Positions 50,256 through 58,806 of a stretch of DNA of 64,000 nucleotides are shown piece after piece. Position numbers and translations under genes: made by a program. How positions within the stretch are numbered: the first letter of the stretch is position 1; every line of letters begins with the position of its first letter. The DNA lies in contig NZ_KI421517.1 of the NCBI RefSeq assembly GCF_000473365.1, positions 3,118,634 through 3,182,633 on the forward strand, given 5' to 3'. The DNA is from Adhaeribacter aquaticus DSM 16391. GTDB taxonomy: Bacteria > Bacteroidota > Bacteroidia > Cytophagales > Hymenobacteraceae. The notes under the pieces are model-generated. The model made no database searches. It was not told the origin of the DNA and saw only the letters and a list, made by a program, of their open reading frames with translations.

Positions 50256-51413
50256 TTACAGAGGCATTATGGTTTCTGATCTATCCAACCCATAAATATC
50301 TTTTCGGAATTGTAGTTGCCCATGTTCATCGGCCCAGCAGGTGTAGTAGCCTAACCTTACTCGGACAGGTTTTGGTAAATGAAATACTTTTTCCCGGTTA
50401 GTCTCTCTTTTAAGGAAGGTTGCGTTTGGAGTGGTTTTCCAATCCAGGCTAAGTAAATAAGCTCCTAAAAGTTCTGGGTTTTGTACCCGTATACAACCGT
50501 GGCTGTAAGCACGGGTGCGGTGCCCGAATAAAGTTTTTACTCGTGTATCGTGCAGATAAATAGCATGATTATTTGGGAAATAGAATTTCATTCTCCCCAA
50601 TGTATTCTGGAATCCTGGATCCTCCACTATCATGATCTTTTCCTTTTTCAGATCAAAAGTATTCCAATTTATGGTGTTAGCTTTTACTTCTGTTTTCTGC
50701 CCATTTCTGAATAGGTAAAGACGCATAGAATTGCGCACTAAGTAATTGGGGTCATTTTTTAGAATTGGGATAATTTCTTTATTGATAATGCTTTGCGGAA
50801 TAACCCAGGCTGGATTTAGAACCAGGTATTTGATTTTGCTTTCAAATAATTTGGTCTGGTAACCTTTACTTACCTGCCCAACAATTACCTTGGTTTGCCA
50901 AACCTCCTGACGGTCTGAATTAAGCAGATGTAGGGTAAAGTTGGGGATATTTACCAACACTAAGGGCTCGTTGGTTACCGTATCTTCGTGCCACCGCAAA
51001 AGGTTTATTTCAATTTGTTTGGCTCTTTCTGCCGGAGTAATATTGAGTGCTTCCAGGGTTGGTCCATCTACATATCCGGTTAGTTCCAAATTATGCCGCA
51101 TCTGAAATTTTAGGAGTGCCTCTGCCAAGGTTTGGTCAAAAACCTTTGAAACTGAATCTTCAGTAATGAAATCACCAGTTAAGATTAAATTCTGCCGGAG
51201 CTTACCTATATTATCACCGCTTTCTCCCGGCCGTAAACAAGTACCTTCCGGGAAAACCTGCCAGGAACTAGAGGCCGCTAAACCCTGGTAATGGGTTAAG
51301 GCTTGGACTAGATGCTTAACCTGGCTAGGGGCGGAATAAACCGTAATCTCTTGAGCAAAAATCAGCTTTGTAGCCAAGCAGAGACTAAGCAACAATAGTA
51401 GCTTCCTTTTCAT
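50256..51413 (-). CDS. L,D-transpeptidase (YcbB-like) with peptidoglycan-binding domain
   Basis: 385 residues. The signal peptide is MKRKLLLLLSLCLATKLIFA. A peptidoglycan-binding domain (about 65-115; KFQMRHNLELTGYVDGPTLE) is followed by a YkuD catalytic domain (about 150-335), with YLVLNPAWVIPQSI, AIYLHDT and the active-site AYSHGCIRVQNP (Cys near 309). It makes 3-3 crosslinks in peptidoglycan in the periplasm. Its first 29 bases overlap the end of the dehydrogenase gene, so translation is coupled. A cell-wall enzyme behind a fermentation enzyme is an odd pair. Confidence 0.92.
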   Translation of the reverse strand: MKRKLLLLLSLCLATKLIFAQEITVYSAPSQVKHLVQALTHYQGLAASSSWQVFPEGTCLRPGESGDNIGKLRQNLILTGDFITEDSVSKVFDQTLAEALLKFQMRHNLELTGYVDGPTLEALNITPAERAKQIEINLLRWHEDTVTNEPLVLVNIPNFTLHLLNSDRQEVWQTKVIVGQVSKGYQTKLFESKIKYLVLNPAWVIPQSIINKEIIPILKNDPNYLVRNSMRLYLFRNGQKTEVKANTINWNTFDLKKEKIMIVEDPGFQNTLGRMKFYFPNNHAIYLHDTRVKTLFGHRTRAYSHGCIRVQNPELLGAYLLSLDWKTTPNATFLKRETNREKVFHLPKPVRVRLGYYTCWADEHGQLQFRKDIYGLDRSETIMPL

Positions 51414-52413
51414 TTTTATGTGTTTCTTTAAAAGCTAATTCGTTTTCAGAATCTTGCCCGTTGGCCCAGGTATTCAGGTTGTAAAAAGTGGTTTCGGCAA
51501 TATTGTGCAGAGCGGTGCGGGTTAAAAAAGCCTGGTGCCCCGTTACCAGCACATTGGGCAAGGAGATCAACTCCGCAAATACTTTGTCAGTTAAGGGTTC
51601 GGCAGAACGCTCGTGAAAGAAAAGGGCTCTTTCTTTTTCATATACATCCAAACCTGCTGCGTTAATTTGGCCAATTTTCAATGCAGCTACTAAGGCCTCG
51701 GTATTTATTAAACCACCCCGGCTGGTATTTAACAAAATAGCTCCTTTTTTCATGAAGCTAAGGGTCTGGGCGTTTATCAGGTATTTTGTAGCCTCGGTTA
51801 AAGGAGCGTGCAAAGAAACTATATCTGACTGGGATAATAACTCGGTTAGGCTAACCAAGGAAGCAGGAATTGTAAAAGAAGCAGGGGCTGGAGCTATGTC
51901 GTAAAACAAAATACGGCAGCCAAAGCCTTGTAGTATCTTAGCGGTTATAGCCCCAATTTTACCAAGGCCTATGATCCCAACTGTTTTGCCATTTAAGTCA
52001 AACCCAACTAAATTATCCAAAGCAAAGTTGTTTTGTTTAATCTGTTCATGGGCCAGAATTAATTTCCGGTTTATGGCTAGTAGCAGTGCTACCGTATGTT
52101 CGGCAATGGCATACGGGGAATAGGCCGGAACATTGGCTACTTTTAGTCCTAATTCCTGTGCTTTAGGTAAATTTACATGTTCGTAACCAGCCGAACGCAA
52201 GGCTACATATTTTACACCTAAGGCTTTTAGTTTTTCCAAAACCGGTGCGGAAGCATCATCGTGGGTAAATAAGCATACAGCTTCGCTGCCTGTTGCAGAC
52301 TGCACATTCTCTAAAGTTAAAGGCTCGGAAATATAGTTTATTTGGTGTCCTGAACCTGCTTTTTCAATAAACTCCTTTTCAAAGGATAATGCACTAAATA
52401 CCGTTACCTGCAT
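51385..52413 (-). CDS. ldhA: D-lactate dehydrogenase-like 2-hydroxyacid dehydrogenase
   Basis: 342 residues, usual length for LdhA. It reduces pyruvate to D-lactate with NADH. NAD fold TVGIIGLGKIGAITAKIL (about 144-161); catalytic Arg in LLNTSRGGLINTEAL (about 230), Glu in YEKERALFF, His in VTGHQAFLT (about 296). The D-LDH insert GLDVYEKERALFFHERS is typical of this enzyme and not of serA-type dehydrogenases. It probably regenerates NAD when oxygen is low. A TGAT-AAAA-ATCA box lies 145 bp upstream, in line with control by the same system as the cbb3 oxidase. Confidence 0.9.
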   Translation of the reverse strand: MQVTVFSALSFEKEFIEKAGSGHQINYISEPLTLENVQSATGSEAVCLFTHDDASAPVLEKLKALGVKYVALRSAGYEHVNLPKAQELGLKVANVPAYSPYAIAEHTVALLLAINRKLILAHEQIKQNNFALDNLVGFDLNGKTVGIIGLGKIGAITAKILQGFGCRILFYDIAPAPASFTIPASLVSLTELLSQSDIVSLHAPLTEATKYLINAQTLSFMKKGAILLNTSRGGLINTEALVAALKIGQINAAGLDVYEKERALFFHERSAEPLTDKVFAELISLPNVLVTGHQAFLTRTALHNIAETTFYNLNTWANGQDSENELAFKETHKNEKEATIVA

Positions 52414-52553
52414 AATTTCTATCTTTTAAGATGAAGGCAGGTGAGGTTTTTCTTTGAACGGTTTTTCCTGTTTAATTAAGAAAAATAGCATCCTGCTCTT
52501 CTACAAAACTAGTAGGGCGGCTGATGCTTTCTGATGATGGGTGTAAAATCTTT

Positions 52554-52571
52554 GCATGATAAAAATCATGC
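52554..52571. promoter_or_regulatory. CRP-type box upstream of D-lactate dehydrogenase
   Basis: GCATGAT-AAAA-ATCATGC, perfect 7-bp arms, fits TGAY-N4-RTCA. On the minus strand a TAnnTTTG element (TAGTTTTG, 52511-52504) ends 58.5 bp from its centre. It lies between the globin and the dehydrogenase genes, with the latter the only gene it could drive. Confidence 0.6.
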
Positions 52572-52582
52572 CTTTATAATAA

Positions 52583-52999
52583 TTAAACGGTATGGTTATT
52601 CAAAGTACCTATCGGTGACTCCTGCCCCTGGATAACCCGGATCTTATTTGAAAAAATACGAGCAATGCTGGCAGCCCGGAACTTGGCTTCCTCGGCTATT
52701 GGGCCTCTAAAGTTTTCGGTAATAGTTTCGTAAAAGAGTAAAAGCCACTGAGCAAAGTGCGTTTGGTTTACTGGCAAAAAAGCATGTTTCGGGAAAGGGT
52801 GCCCGTTGTAGGTGCTGGTGCCTAGTAAAATGGAACTCCAGAACCGGTACATAACAGGAAGGTGATTATCCCAGTTTACGTGCGCGTGCTCATTAAAAAC
52901 AGGAGAAAGCATCGCATCCTGGTTTACTTTCTTGTAAAAATCATCCACCAGCTTTTTTATATCTTCTTCCGACGTAATGTCTTTTAAATTAGTTTCCAT
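52583..52999 (-). CDS. Group III truncated hemoglobin
   Basis: 138 residues with the 2-on-2 globin pattern of group III. Proximal heme His81 is in LPVNQTHFAQWLLLF, with FWSSILLGTSTYNGHPFPKH before it and FRGPIAEEAKFRAASIARIF after. Such globins bind O2, NO or peroxide with high affinity and are often found with nitrogen-oxide or microaerobic respiration. It is the distal member of a minus-strand series, followed by D-lactate dehydrogenase. No perfect CRP-type box lies upstream, only a half-site near 53075. Confidence 0.9.
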   Translation of the reverse strand: METNLKDITSEEDIKKLVDDFYKKVNQDAMLSPVFNEHAHVNWDNHLPVMYRFWSSILLGTSTYNGHPFPKHAFLPVNQTHFAQWLLLFYETITENFRGPIAEEAKFRAASIARIFSNKIRVIQGQESPIGTLNNHTV

Positions 53000-53088
53000 T
53001 TGGTATTATATCTAAAAAGTAACAAACTTTCTATAAAGTTTAATTCCGATTGGCTAAAGGATTAATTCTGATTTTGACCAATAAACCT

Positions 53089-53403
53089 TTACTTTATCAG
53101 TACCACCTTACAATCAATAGTAGCCATTACTGAATGGGGTTCATTGGCGGGTATTCTAATGTTTTCACCGGGTTTTAAATCTTGTTCTTTGCCGTAAATG
53201 GTGAAACAACAACTTCCTTCCAAAACCAGCAATAAGGCTGGAGAAGAGGTGGTATGAGTTTTTAAACCTTGGCCTTGGGCAAAAACAAACAGAATAATTT
53301 TTTGACCATCTTTCTCCGATATTACTTGGCTGGTGAATTTCTCCTGGTTAAATGTAAGCTGATTAGCTATTTTCCTAAACTCGGCTTCTTGTAATATATT
53401 CAT
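53089..53403 (-). CDS. Small cupin-domain protein
   Basis: 104 residues, a single cupin barrel. The first motif is partly seen in GQGLKTHTTSSPALLLVLEG (only one His) and the second in LKPGENIRIPANEPHSVMA. Metal ligands are thus incomplete (missing one His and Glu of the first motif), so binding of a small molecule or a reduced metal site is more likely than catalysis. It sits 3 bp after the membrane protein gene and 89 bp before the globin gene, and they probably form an operon. Confidence 0.83.
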   Translation of the reverse strand: MNILQEAEFRKIANQLTFNQEKFTSQVISEKDGQKIILFVFAQGQGLKTHTTSSPALLLVLEGSCCFTIYGKEQDLKPGENIRIPANEPHSVMATIDCKVVLIK

Positions 53404-53406
53404 GAG

Positions 53407-53886
53407 TTAAGCTTTATCTAAATATAAATCGGCCATGGTAGGGTGGTGGCTGATTTGTTGCTTATAAACTGTAACCGCAGTACCTAATAACATTACTAAT
53501 TTAATAAGGTCTAAAGCAATATAAATAAAGTGCAGGTTGTTGGGAGCAGGTATTTGTCCGGCTATAATTTGTAACGCCCGGATGTCTAAAGCCGGTAATA
53601 ACCAGGTCGTTTGTAAAAATAATATCATACTAACTACTAAAGCCGGAACCCAGACACGCATAGTTGCCCGATTAAAAAACAAACCCGTTAGCATTACAGC
53701 GCAAAAAAAGATTTCACATTTATTCAGCCAACCAAAAACCAAACGGCCAATACCTAGCCCAATGGCTAAGGTTACTTGTGGTGCCGTAAATTTTATGGGC
53801 GCTTCTAAAAAAGAAATTCCGGCTACCATTCCAGTCCAAACCAGCACAGCTATTAAAATTATAAGAGTAATCAGGTGTGATCTCAT
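53407..53886 (-). CDS. Four-helix membrane protein of unknown function
   Basis: 159 residues with four hydrophobic helices (about 5-25, 40-75 partly, 83-100 and 120-142). Phrases such as AGISFLEAPIKFTAPQVTL and GIGRLVFGWLNKCEIF are shared with small uncharacterised inner-membrane proteins of Bacteroidota. A role with heme or respiration is suggested only by its neighbours (globins, cupin, cbb3 assembly). First gene of the unit that runs through the cupin and globin genes. Confidence 0.7.
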   Translation of the reverse strand: MRSHLITLIILIAVLVWTGMVAGISFLEAPIKFTAPQVTLAIGLGIGRLVFGWLNKCEIFFCAVMLTGLFFNRATMRVWVPALVVSMILFLQTTWLLPALDIRALQIIAGQIPAPNNLHFIYIALDLIKLVMLLGTAVTVYKQQISHHPTMADLYLDKA

Positions 53887-53983
53887 TTTTTCAGAAAAAT
53901 AAAATAGAGGTTTTGCTAAGAATGTCCACTAGGGTGTTGATTTCATCAATTGTTTAAAGAAACCAATTTATCTTTAAAAAGTC

Positions 53984-54349
53984 TTACTTAAAAGCGGTTT
54001 TATAAGTAAAAACCTGTACCAGTTTATCTGCTAATTGCTGGGCGGCAGCGGCAGTCGGACCTGTAAAATGTTCTTCTATGGCTTCGTGAAACAAATGCAC
54101 CCATTCTCTTACCTGATCCTGTTGAGCCGGCAAAAAAGCATGTAAAATTTGAGGGTGCCCTTTATATCTACCAGATTTTAATAAAATAGAATCCCAGAAA
54201 TTCTTCATTTGAAACAAGTGAAGGGTCCAGTCCCGGGGCGAAAGCTTTTCATAAAGTGCTAACAGGTAAGGTTGGGATTGAATTTTATTGTAAAAGGTTT
54301 CTACCAAAATCTGGATGTCATTGGTATTGGTAATATCGGATTTGTTCAT
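53984..54349 (-). CDS. Truncated hemoglobin-like protein lacking the usual proximal His
   Basis: 121 residues from ATG 54349, chosen to match the start of the other globin; an ATG at 54403 would add 18 residues. Alignment to the globin at 52583 is gap-free through FWDSILLKSGRYKGHPQILH, AFLPAQQDQVREWVHLF and FTGPTAAAAQQLA. At the place of the proximal His81 of that protein it has Gln79 (QQDQVREW). His residues at WVHLFHEAI are near but not in the usual spot. It may bind heme differently, be heme-free, or act as a sensor. It is divergent from ccoI and shares its promoter region. Confidence 0.8.
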   Translation of the reverse strand: MNKSDITNTNDIQILVETFYNKIQSQPYLLALYEKLSPRDWTLHLFQMKNFWDSILLKSGRYKGHPQILHAFLPAQQDQVREWVHLFHEAIEEHFTGPTAAAAQQLADKLVQVFTYKTAFK

Positions 54350-54464
54350 AAGGTGTATTAGAATTGGTTTTGATTGTCTGGTAATCGCCCCAGAGAGCTT
54401 CATAAACAGTACAAATATTGCGCCTCTTATTTTTACCCGTGATGAGAAAGATTAGCCTTAACTA

Positions 54465-54507
54465 TGACATGCATCATCTTTTAGGGGTACCGTCCTAAGT
54501 AATTTTG
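54465..54507 (+). promoter_or_regulatory. CRP-type box and promoter of ccoI, shared with the globin gene
   Basis: TGAC-ATGC-ATCA (54465-54476), CTTT (54478-54481), 18 bp, then TAATTTTG (54500-54507), a perfect TAnnTTTG. Box centre to last G is 36.5 bp. In the other direction, AATATTTG (54419-54412, minus) could serve the globin gene at 58.5 bp. Confidence 0.78.
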
Positions 54508-54531
54508 TGTCTAAACTTGAGGAGCAATAAC

Positions 54532-56967
54532 ATGATGGAAACCGCACAAACCAAAGTTAAAGAGCATTGCTACCATTGCGGAGACGAATGTATCACCGAA
54601 CCTATTTATTCCGAAGAAAAGACCTTTTGCTGTACCGGGTGTAAATCGGTATATGAATTGTTGTATGCCAATAACCTTTGTACTTATTATAATTTAGATA
54701 AAAGCGAAAAGCCGGGTTTAACAATCAAGGAAGAGTACGTAACCATGAGTCAGTTTTCTTATTTAGATGAGGAAACTGTACGGAATAAATTACTTAGTTT
54801 CCAAAGCGATTGTTTGGATAAAGTGTTGTTCCAGGTGCCGGGCATGCACTGTAGTTCCTGTATCTGGTTATTGGAAAATTTATATAAGCTGGATAAGGGA
54901 ATTATTGAGGCAAGGGTAAACTTTCCACGAAAGGAGATTTCCATTTCCTTCAACCCGCAATCAACCCAATTAAGCGCGGTAGTTACGCTGCTGCATAAAA
55001 TAGGATATGCGCCCACACTAAACTTAGAAATTTTATCGGGTGCACCACAACAGAAAAGCTATGGCATTTATTTAAAATTAGGTCTGGCTGGTTTCTGTTT
55101 TGGTAATATTATGCTGTTTAGCTTCCCAGAATATTTTGCCTTTGCCGATGAGATTAAACAGGAATTTGGTTCCTTCTTTGGGTACATGAGTATTGTTTTG
55201 GCTTTGCCAGTTTTTCTGTATAGCGCCAATGGTTTTTTCAGCTCGGCCTGGGCATCTTTAAAGCAAAAGCACATAAACCTCGATACACCTATTAGCCTGG
55301 GTTTGCTTTCGTTGTTCTGCGTGAGCTTGTACGATATTTTTACCGCTAGTGGTCCAGGTTATCTAGATTCCTTTACTGGCTTGGTGTTCTTTATGCTGAT
55401 TGGCAAGTATGTGCAGCAAACTACTTACGATGCCTTAGCCTTCGATCGCGATTACAAAGCTTACTTCCCCATTTCCGTTACGGTTTTGGAAAAAGGATTG
55501 GAAAAAGTTATATCAGTTAAAGACTTGGTGCCCGGCAAACGCATTCGCATTCGGAACCAGGAGTTAGTACCCGCCGATGCCATTTTGCTGCGCGGCAATG
55601 CTTTTATTGATTACAGTTTTGTGTCCGGCGAATCGGTACCTGTGCGTAAGGTAGCCGGCGAAATTATATATGCTGGTGGCCGGCAGGTAGGAGAGAGCAT
55701 TGAGCTGGAAACGGTAAAAGATGTGTCGCAGAGTTACCTGACTCAGCTCTGGAACAACGAGGTTTTTACGAAAGAGAAAAGCTATTTTGGCTTTGGCACC
55801 TACGCCGATAAAGTGGGCAGTTATTTTATTTCTGTAACCTTACTTATTGCGGCAGGAGCGTTGGTTTACTGGGTGCCCCGCGATACCGATATGGCGGTAA
55901 AAGCCTTTACGTCGGTGTTAGTAATTGCCTGCCCGTGTGCCTTATCATTGAGTACACCGTTTACCTTATCTAATGCCTTACGGATATTTGGCCGCCATAA
56001 GTTTTACCTGAAGAATGGTGATGTAGCCGAAACGTTGGCTAAAGCCGATACCATAGTTTTTGATAAAACCGGTACCTTAACCCAAAGCTCCGAAGCCGAA
56101 ATTGAGTATCATGGTCAGGAACTTAGCGCTGAGGATAAGGTTTTAGTACGGTCAGTGTTGCAGCACTCCACGCACCCGCTGAGCCAAAGCCTATATCACT
56201 TTTTAAAAGGAGCAGTACTGCCGGTAGGTAACTATAAGGAAGTAGCGGGCAAAGGAATTCAAGGACTGGTAAAGGGCAAAGAGGTAAAAGTTGGATCTGC
56301 TTTTTTTGTAGGAGCTACCAGTGCCGATGTTAGGGGCCTGGAAACTCGGGTGTATGTCAGCATAGATTCTGCTCAACCGAGCTATTTTGCCTTTCATAAC
56401 AACTACCGAGCAGGCTTACCAGACTTAATTGCGGAGCTGCAAAAACAAGGCAAAAAGCTGGCCGTACTTTCCGGCGATAATGCTTCAGAAAAAGAAAATC
56501 TAAAGCACTTATTAGGGCCAGGGGCAGAGCTGCGTTTCAATCAATCTCCGGTTGATAAACTAGCTTACATTGCTTTACTAAAAAAACAAGGCAATAAGGT
56601 AATTATGGTAGGTGATGGCCTGAATGATGCCGGGGCTTTAAGAATGAGTGATGCCGGTATATCGGTAACCGATTCGGTAAATGGTTTTTCCCCAGGTTGC
56701 GATGCTATTCTGGATGCCAGTAATTTTGCTCAACTAGGACAGTTTATTCGATTTGCCCGCTACAGCATGCTGGTAATTCTCACCAGTTTCGGGGTTTCTT
56801 TTGTCTATAATATTTTTGGCTTAACCATGGCCGTAATGGGTAAATTTTCGCCGGTTGTTTCGGCCATACTTATGCCTGTTAGTTCGCTTAGTGTAATAGT
56901 ATGCTCGGTACTGGGGGTACGGTTGGTTGCCCGGAAAATGAATTTATTACATAAAACTAAAAATTAA
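54532..56967 (+). CDS. ccoI: Copper-exporting P-type ATPase for cbb3 oxidase assembly (CcoI/FixI)
   Basis: 811 residues from ATG 54532 (SD GAGGAG just before); a TTG at 54505 lies inside the promoter and is rejected. It carries a Cys-rich N-terminal metal-binding part (YHCGDEC, FCCTGCKSVYE), an HMA domain with GMHCSSC, eight membrane helices, the actuator SGESVPV, ACPCALSLSTP in helix 6, DKTGTLT with the phosphorylated Asp, and VMVGDGLND. It transports copper out of the cytoplasm for the CuB site of the oxidase. ccoS follows by 8 bp. Identification as FixI type rests on the Cys-rich N-terminus plus ccoS and the oxidase nearby. Confidence 0.93.
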   Translation: MMETAQTKVKEHCYHCGDECITEPIYSEEKTFCCTGCKSVYELLYANNLCTYYNLDKSEKPGLTIKEEYVTMSQFSYLDEETVRNKLLSFQSDCLDKVLFQVPGMHCSSCIWLLENLYKLDKGIIEARVNFPRKEISISFNPQSTQLSAVVTLLHKIGYAPTLNLEILSGAPQQKSYGIYLKLGLAGFCFGNIMLFSFPEYFAFADEIKQEFGSFFGYMSIVLALPVFLYSANGFFSSAWASLKQKHINLDTPISLGLLSLFCVSLYDIFTASGPGYLDSFTGLVFFMLIGKYVQQTTYDALAFDRDYKAYFPISVTVLEKGLEKVISVKDLVPGKRIRIRNQELVPADAILLRGNAFIDYSFVSGESVPVRKVAGEIIYAGGRQVGESIELETVKDVSQSYLTQLWNNEVFTKEKSYFGFGTYADKVGSYFISVTLLIAAGALVYWVPRDTDMAVKAFTSVLVIACPCALSLSTPFTLSNALRIFGRHKFYLKNGDVAETLAKADTIVFDKTGTLTQSSEAEIEYHGQELSAEDKVLVRSVLQHSTHPLSQSLYHFLKGAVLPVGNYKEVAGKGIQGLVKGKEVKVGSAFFVGATSADVRGLETRVYVSIDSAQPSYFAFHNNYRAGLPDLIAELQKQGKKLAVLSGDNASEKENLKHLLGPGAELRFNQSPVDKLAYIALLKKQGNKVIMVGDGLNDAGALRMSDAGISVTDSVNGFSPGCDAILDASNFAQLGQFIRFARYSMLVILTSFGVSFVYNIFGLTMAVMGKFSPVVSAILMPVSSLSVIVCSVLGVRLVARKMNLLHKTKN

Positions 56968-56975
56968 AACTCTAC

Positions 56976-57137
56976 ATGACTATCATATTCTTACTTATAG
57001 GCATTAGTTTAACAGTAGCCATCCTGTTTTTAGGCTCTTTTATCTGGGCAGTGCGCACCGGGCAATACGAAGATGATTACACACCTTCGGTTAGAATGTT
57101 ATTTGATGAGGAAGAAAAAAAAGATCAGATTACTTAA
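56976..57137 (+). CDS. ccoS: cbb3 oxidase assembly protein CcoS
   Basis: 53 residues: one transmembrane helix (IIFLLIGISLTVAILFLGSF) followed by the CcoS signature (FIWAVRTGQYEDDYTPSVRM then LFDEE). CcoS is needed for cofactor insertion into cbb3 oxidase. It starts 8 bp after ccoI, as in the classic ccoGHIS cluster. ccoG and ccoH are not in the window between here and the oxidase genes. Confidence 0.93.
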   Translation: MTIIFLLIGISLTVAILFLGSFIWAVRTGQYEDDYTPSVRMLFDEEEKKDQIT

Positions 57138-57211
57138 ATATTCCAATTCTTATATAAACCTATTGCCCCTATCAGGATTTTGTATTAATTTTAATGCCAT
57201 TTCTGTTCAGC

Positions 57212-57610
57212 ATGATTTTATTCCAAAACGGACTTATTCGATTAGATTATCAGCCATCCAGTGATATTTTGTACATGGACTGGCCAAGCATGCATTCCTA
57301 TGCTTTATCCGAAATTCGGTTCTCTTTGGAGAAATTAGTGGAAGTAGTACGGCATTATGATATTAAATTGCTTTTAGTGGATGCCAGTAAGTCGGTAGTG
57401 GATATTGGCGATCCGGAATATAAGGGTGTAATGACGGAGTTTATTTATAACATTATGCAGACCCGCTTGCAAAAGCTAGCTCGCATTGAAACAGGTAATG
57501 TTACCCGTGAAAAAAGAATTGGGGAATTAAAAGAAGCAACTAAACCAACATTTAGTTATCAGGGCTTCACCAATAAAGAAGCTGCCAAAGAATGGCTTTT
57601 AGAGTCCTGA
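57212..57610 (+). CDS. STAS/SpoIIAA-like small protein, subfamily A (copy A5)
   Basis: 132 residues from ATG 57212, chosen by the common start MILFQNGLIRLDYQPSSDIL; an ATG 18 bp upstream is possible. VRHYDIKLLLVDASKSVVDI (about 49-68), LQKLARI (about 92-98) and the end AAKEWLLES. It is 74 bp after ccoS and could be read from the ccoI promoter; a terminator follows it. Its neighbours downstream are three subfamily B proteins. Confidence 0.65.
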   Translation: MILFQNGLIRLDYQPSSDILYMDWPSMHSYALSEIRFSLEKLVEVVRHYDIKLLLVDASKSVVDIGDPEYKGVMTEFIYNIMQTRLQKLARIETGNVTREKRIGELKEATKPTFSYQGFTNKEAAKEWLLES

Positions 57611-57657
57611 AATAATAACCGGTTCAGGAATAAAACTTAAACTCCACCAACAAAAAG

Positions 57658-57691
57658 AAGGATAAGGCCAACTGGCTTTATCCTTTTTTTA
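57658..57691 (+). terminator. Terminator after copy A5
   Basis: AAGGATAAGGCC (57658-57669) pairs with GGCTTTATCCTT (57674-57685) with one G-T pair; the T-run is 57684-57690. Confidence 0.85.
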
Positions 57692-57811
57692 TGGTGTATG
57701 TATTTTAAGTTTTAACCTTAGTAAATAATATTATAAATTTACAATATAGCACTACCCTATAAGTTTGCTCCGGAGAGGTATCAAACCAAAAGCAACTCTT
57801 ATTGTACGCCC

Positions 57812-58207
57812 ATGAAACATAGAAAATTACACACCAACCATTACCTTGAAATAGAATACAATCTGATTGATGATATTATCACAGGTAATTGGATAGGTCC
57901 GCAAACAGAATCTTCTATTAAGGCAGGATATGAAGATTTAAGTTTTTTCATGCAGCAACAGGTTTGCCATAAACTGCTGGATAACCATTTGGAAGTAAAG
58001 GGTATTTGGGTGGATGGAGCGGGCTGGATGGCATATGACTGGCACCCCAGAGCTGAAAAAAATGGCCTTATTTACCATGCCTGTGTTTATTCCCGGGATA
58101 CTTTCAGCCGTTTATCCACTCACCAAGCAATACATATGGTAGAAAAAGGCATTATTGAGGGTTTTGATACCCGGGAAGCCGCAGAAAACTGGTTAAAAGC
58201 AGTTTAA
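57812..58207 (+). CDS. STAS/SpoIIAA-like small protein, subfamily B (copy B1)
   Basis: 131 residues. A different branch from subfamily A: the strand YLEIEYNLIDDIITGNWIG, helix SIKAGYEDLSFFM, the strand CHKLLDNH, a tryptophan-rich stretch (GIWVDGAGWMAYDWHPRAE) and the closing REAAENWLKAV. The layout (strand-helix-strand, C-terminal A-x-x-WL) is like SpoIIAA/STAS-type proteins. The motif KLLDN/KLLNS/VLNDT with a following G-x-W is shared with B2 and B3. Function unknown. Confidence 0.65.
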   Translation: MKHRKLHTNHYLEIEYNLIDDIITGNWIGPQTESSIKAGYEDLSFFMQQQVCHKLLDNHLEVKGIWVDGAGWMAYDWHPRAEKNGLIYHACVYSRDTFSRLSTHQAIHMVEKGIIEGFDTREAAENWLKAV

Positions 58208-58806
58208 TATTTAATTATAGGGTATTGTTGTGTCTTGACTAGCCCGACTAATAGAAGCTTCCCAAAATAACCTGATAAACGTAGGCAAATAACCTCAAAT
58301 TAAATAATTGCGCAGTCTATTCTCCACTAACACGCTTACCGGTGTATAATTAAATGGTTAAGAAATAAGCTTCCCTTTTTTGGAATTTAAGACTTTCAAG
58401 GACTGGTCCTAAATTATAGAGATTAATTTATCTAAACACATTTATCTCTGATTAGCTTTTATTTTTAAACCATTATATAAATCGATAATTACTTTCTAGT
58501 GTTTTGATATCAATTAAACCATCAAGCTATCCAAATTCTTATATTTTCTTCTTTGGAATTTATATTGACAAGGTTTTCAGAATCAACCTTCTTTTTTTGA
58601 GATAAAGCAAAATCAGAAATCCTCAAATCAATAGTATTATAACCTTTAGACTTTGAATACCCTAGCCTAAGTTATCAAATATAAAAGTAATTTTGCCTCT
58701 TCTTTTATCTTATTTATTTAACTATAGTAATACCTTTATATTTAATTTTTCGTAATGGTTATTTATTAAACCAAACCTACCGGGCTTTTTGCTTTTAATT
58801 TTAAAT
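58208..58806. other. AT-rich noncoding gap
   Basis: Nearly 600 bp without a gene. It is very AT-rich with many stops, and I see no clear hairpin or repeat. Confidence 0.5.

Noticed and set aside
53937-53949. TTGAT-TTC-ATCAA as another FNR-type box before the membrane protein-cupin-globin unit
   Set aside because: The arms are perfect but the spacer is 3 bp, not 4, and no -7 element lies at 36.5 or 58.5 bp.
54505-54531. TTG start for ccoI
   Set aside because: It lies within the -7 element TAATTTTG; the ATG at 54532 has a good SD.
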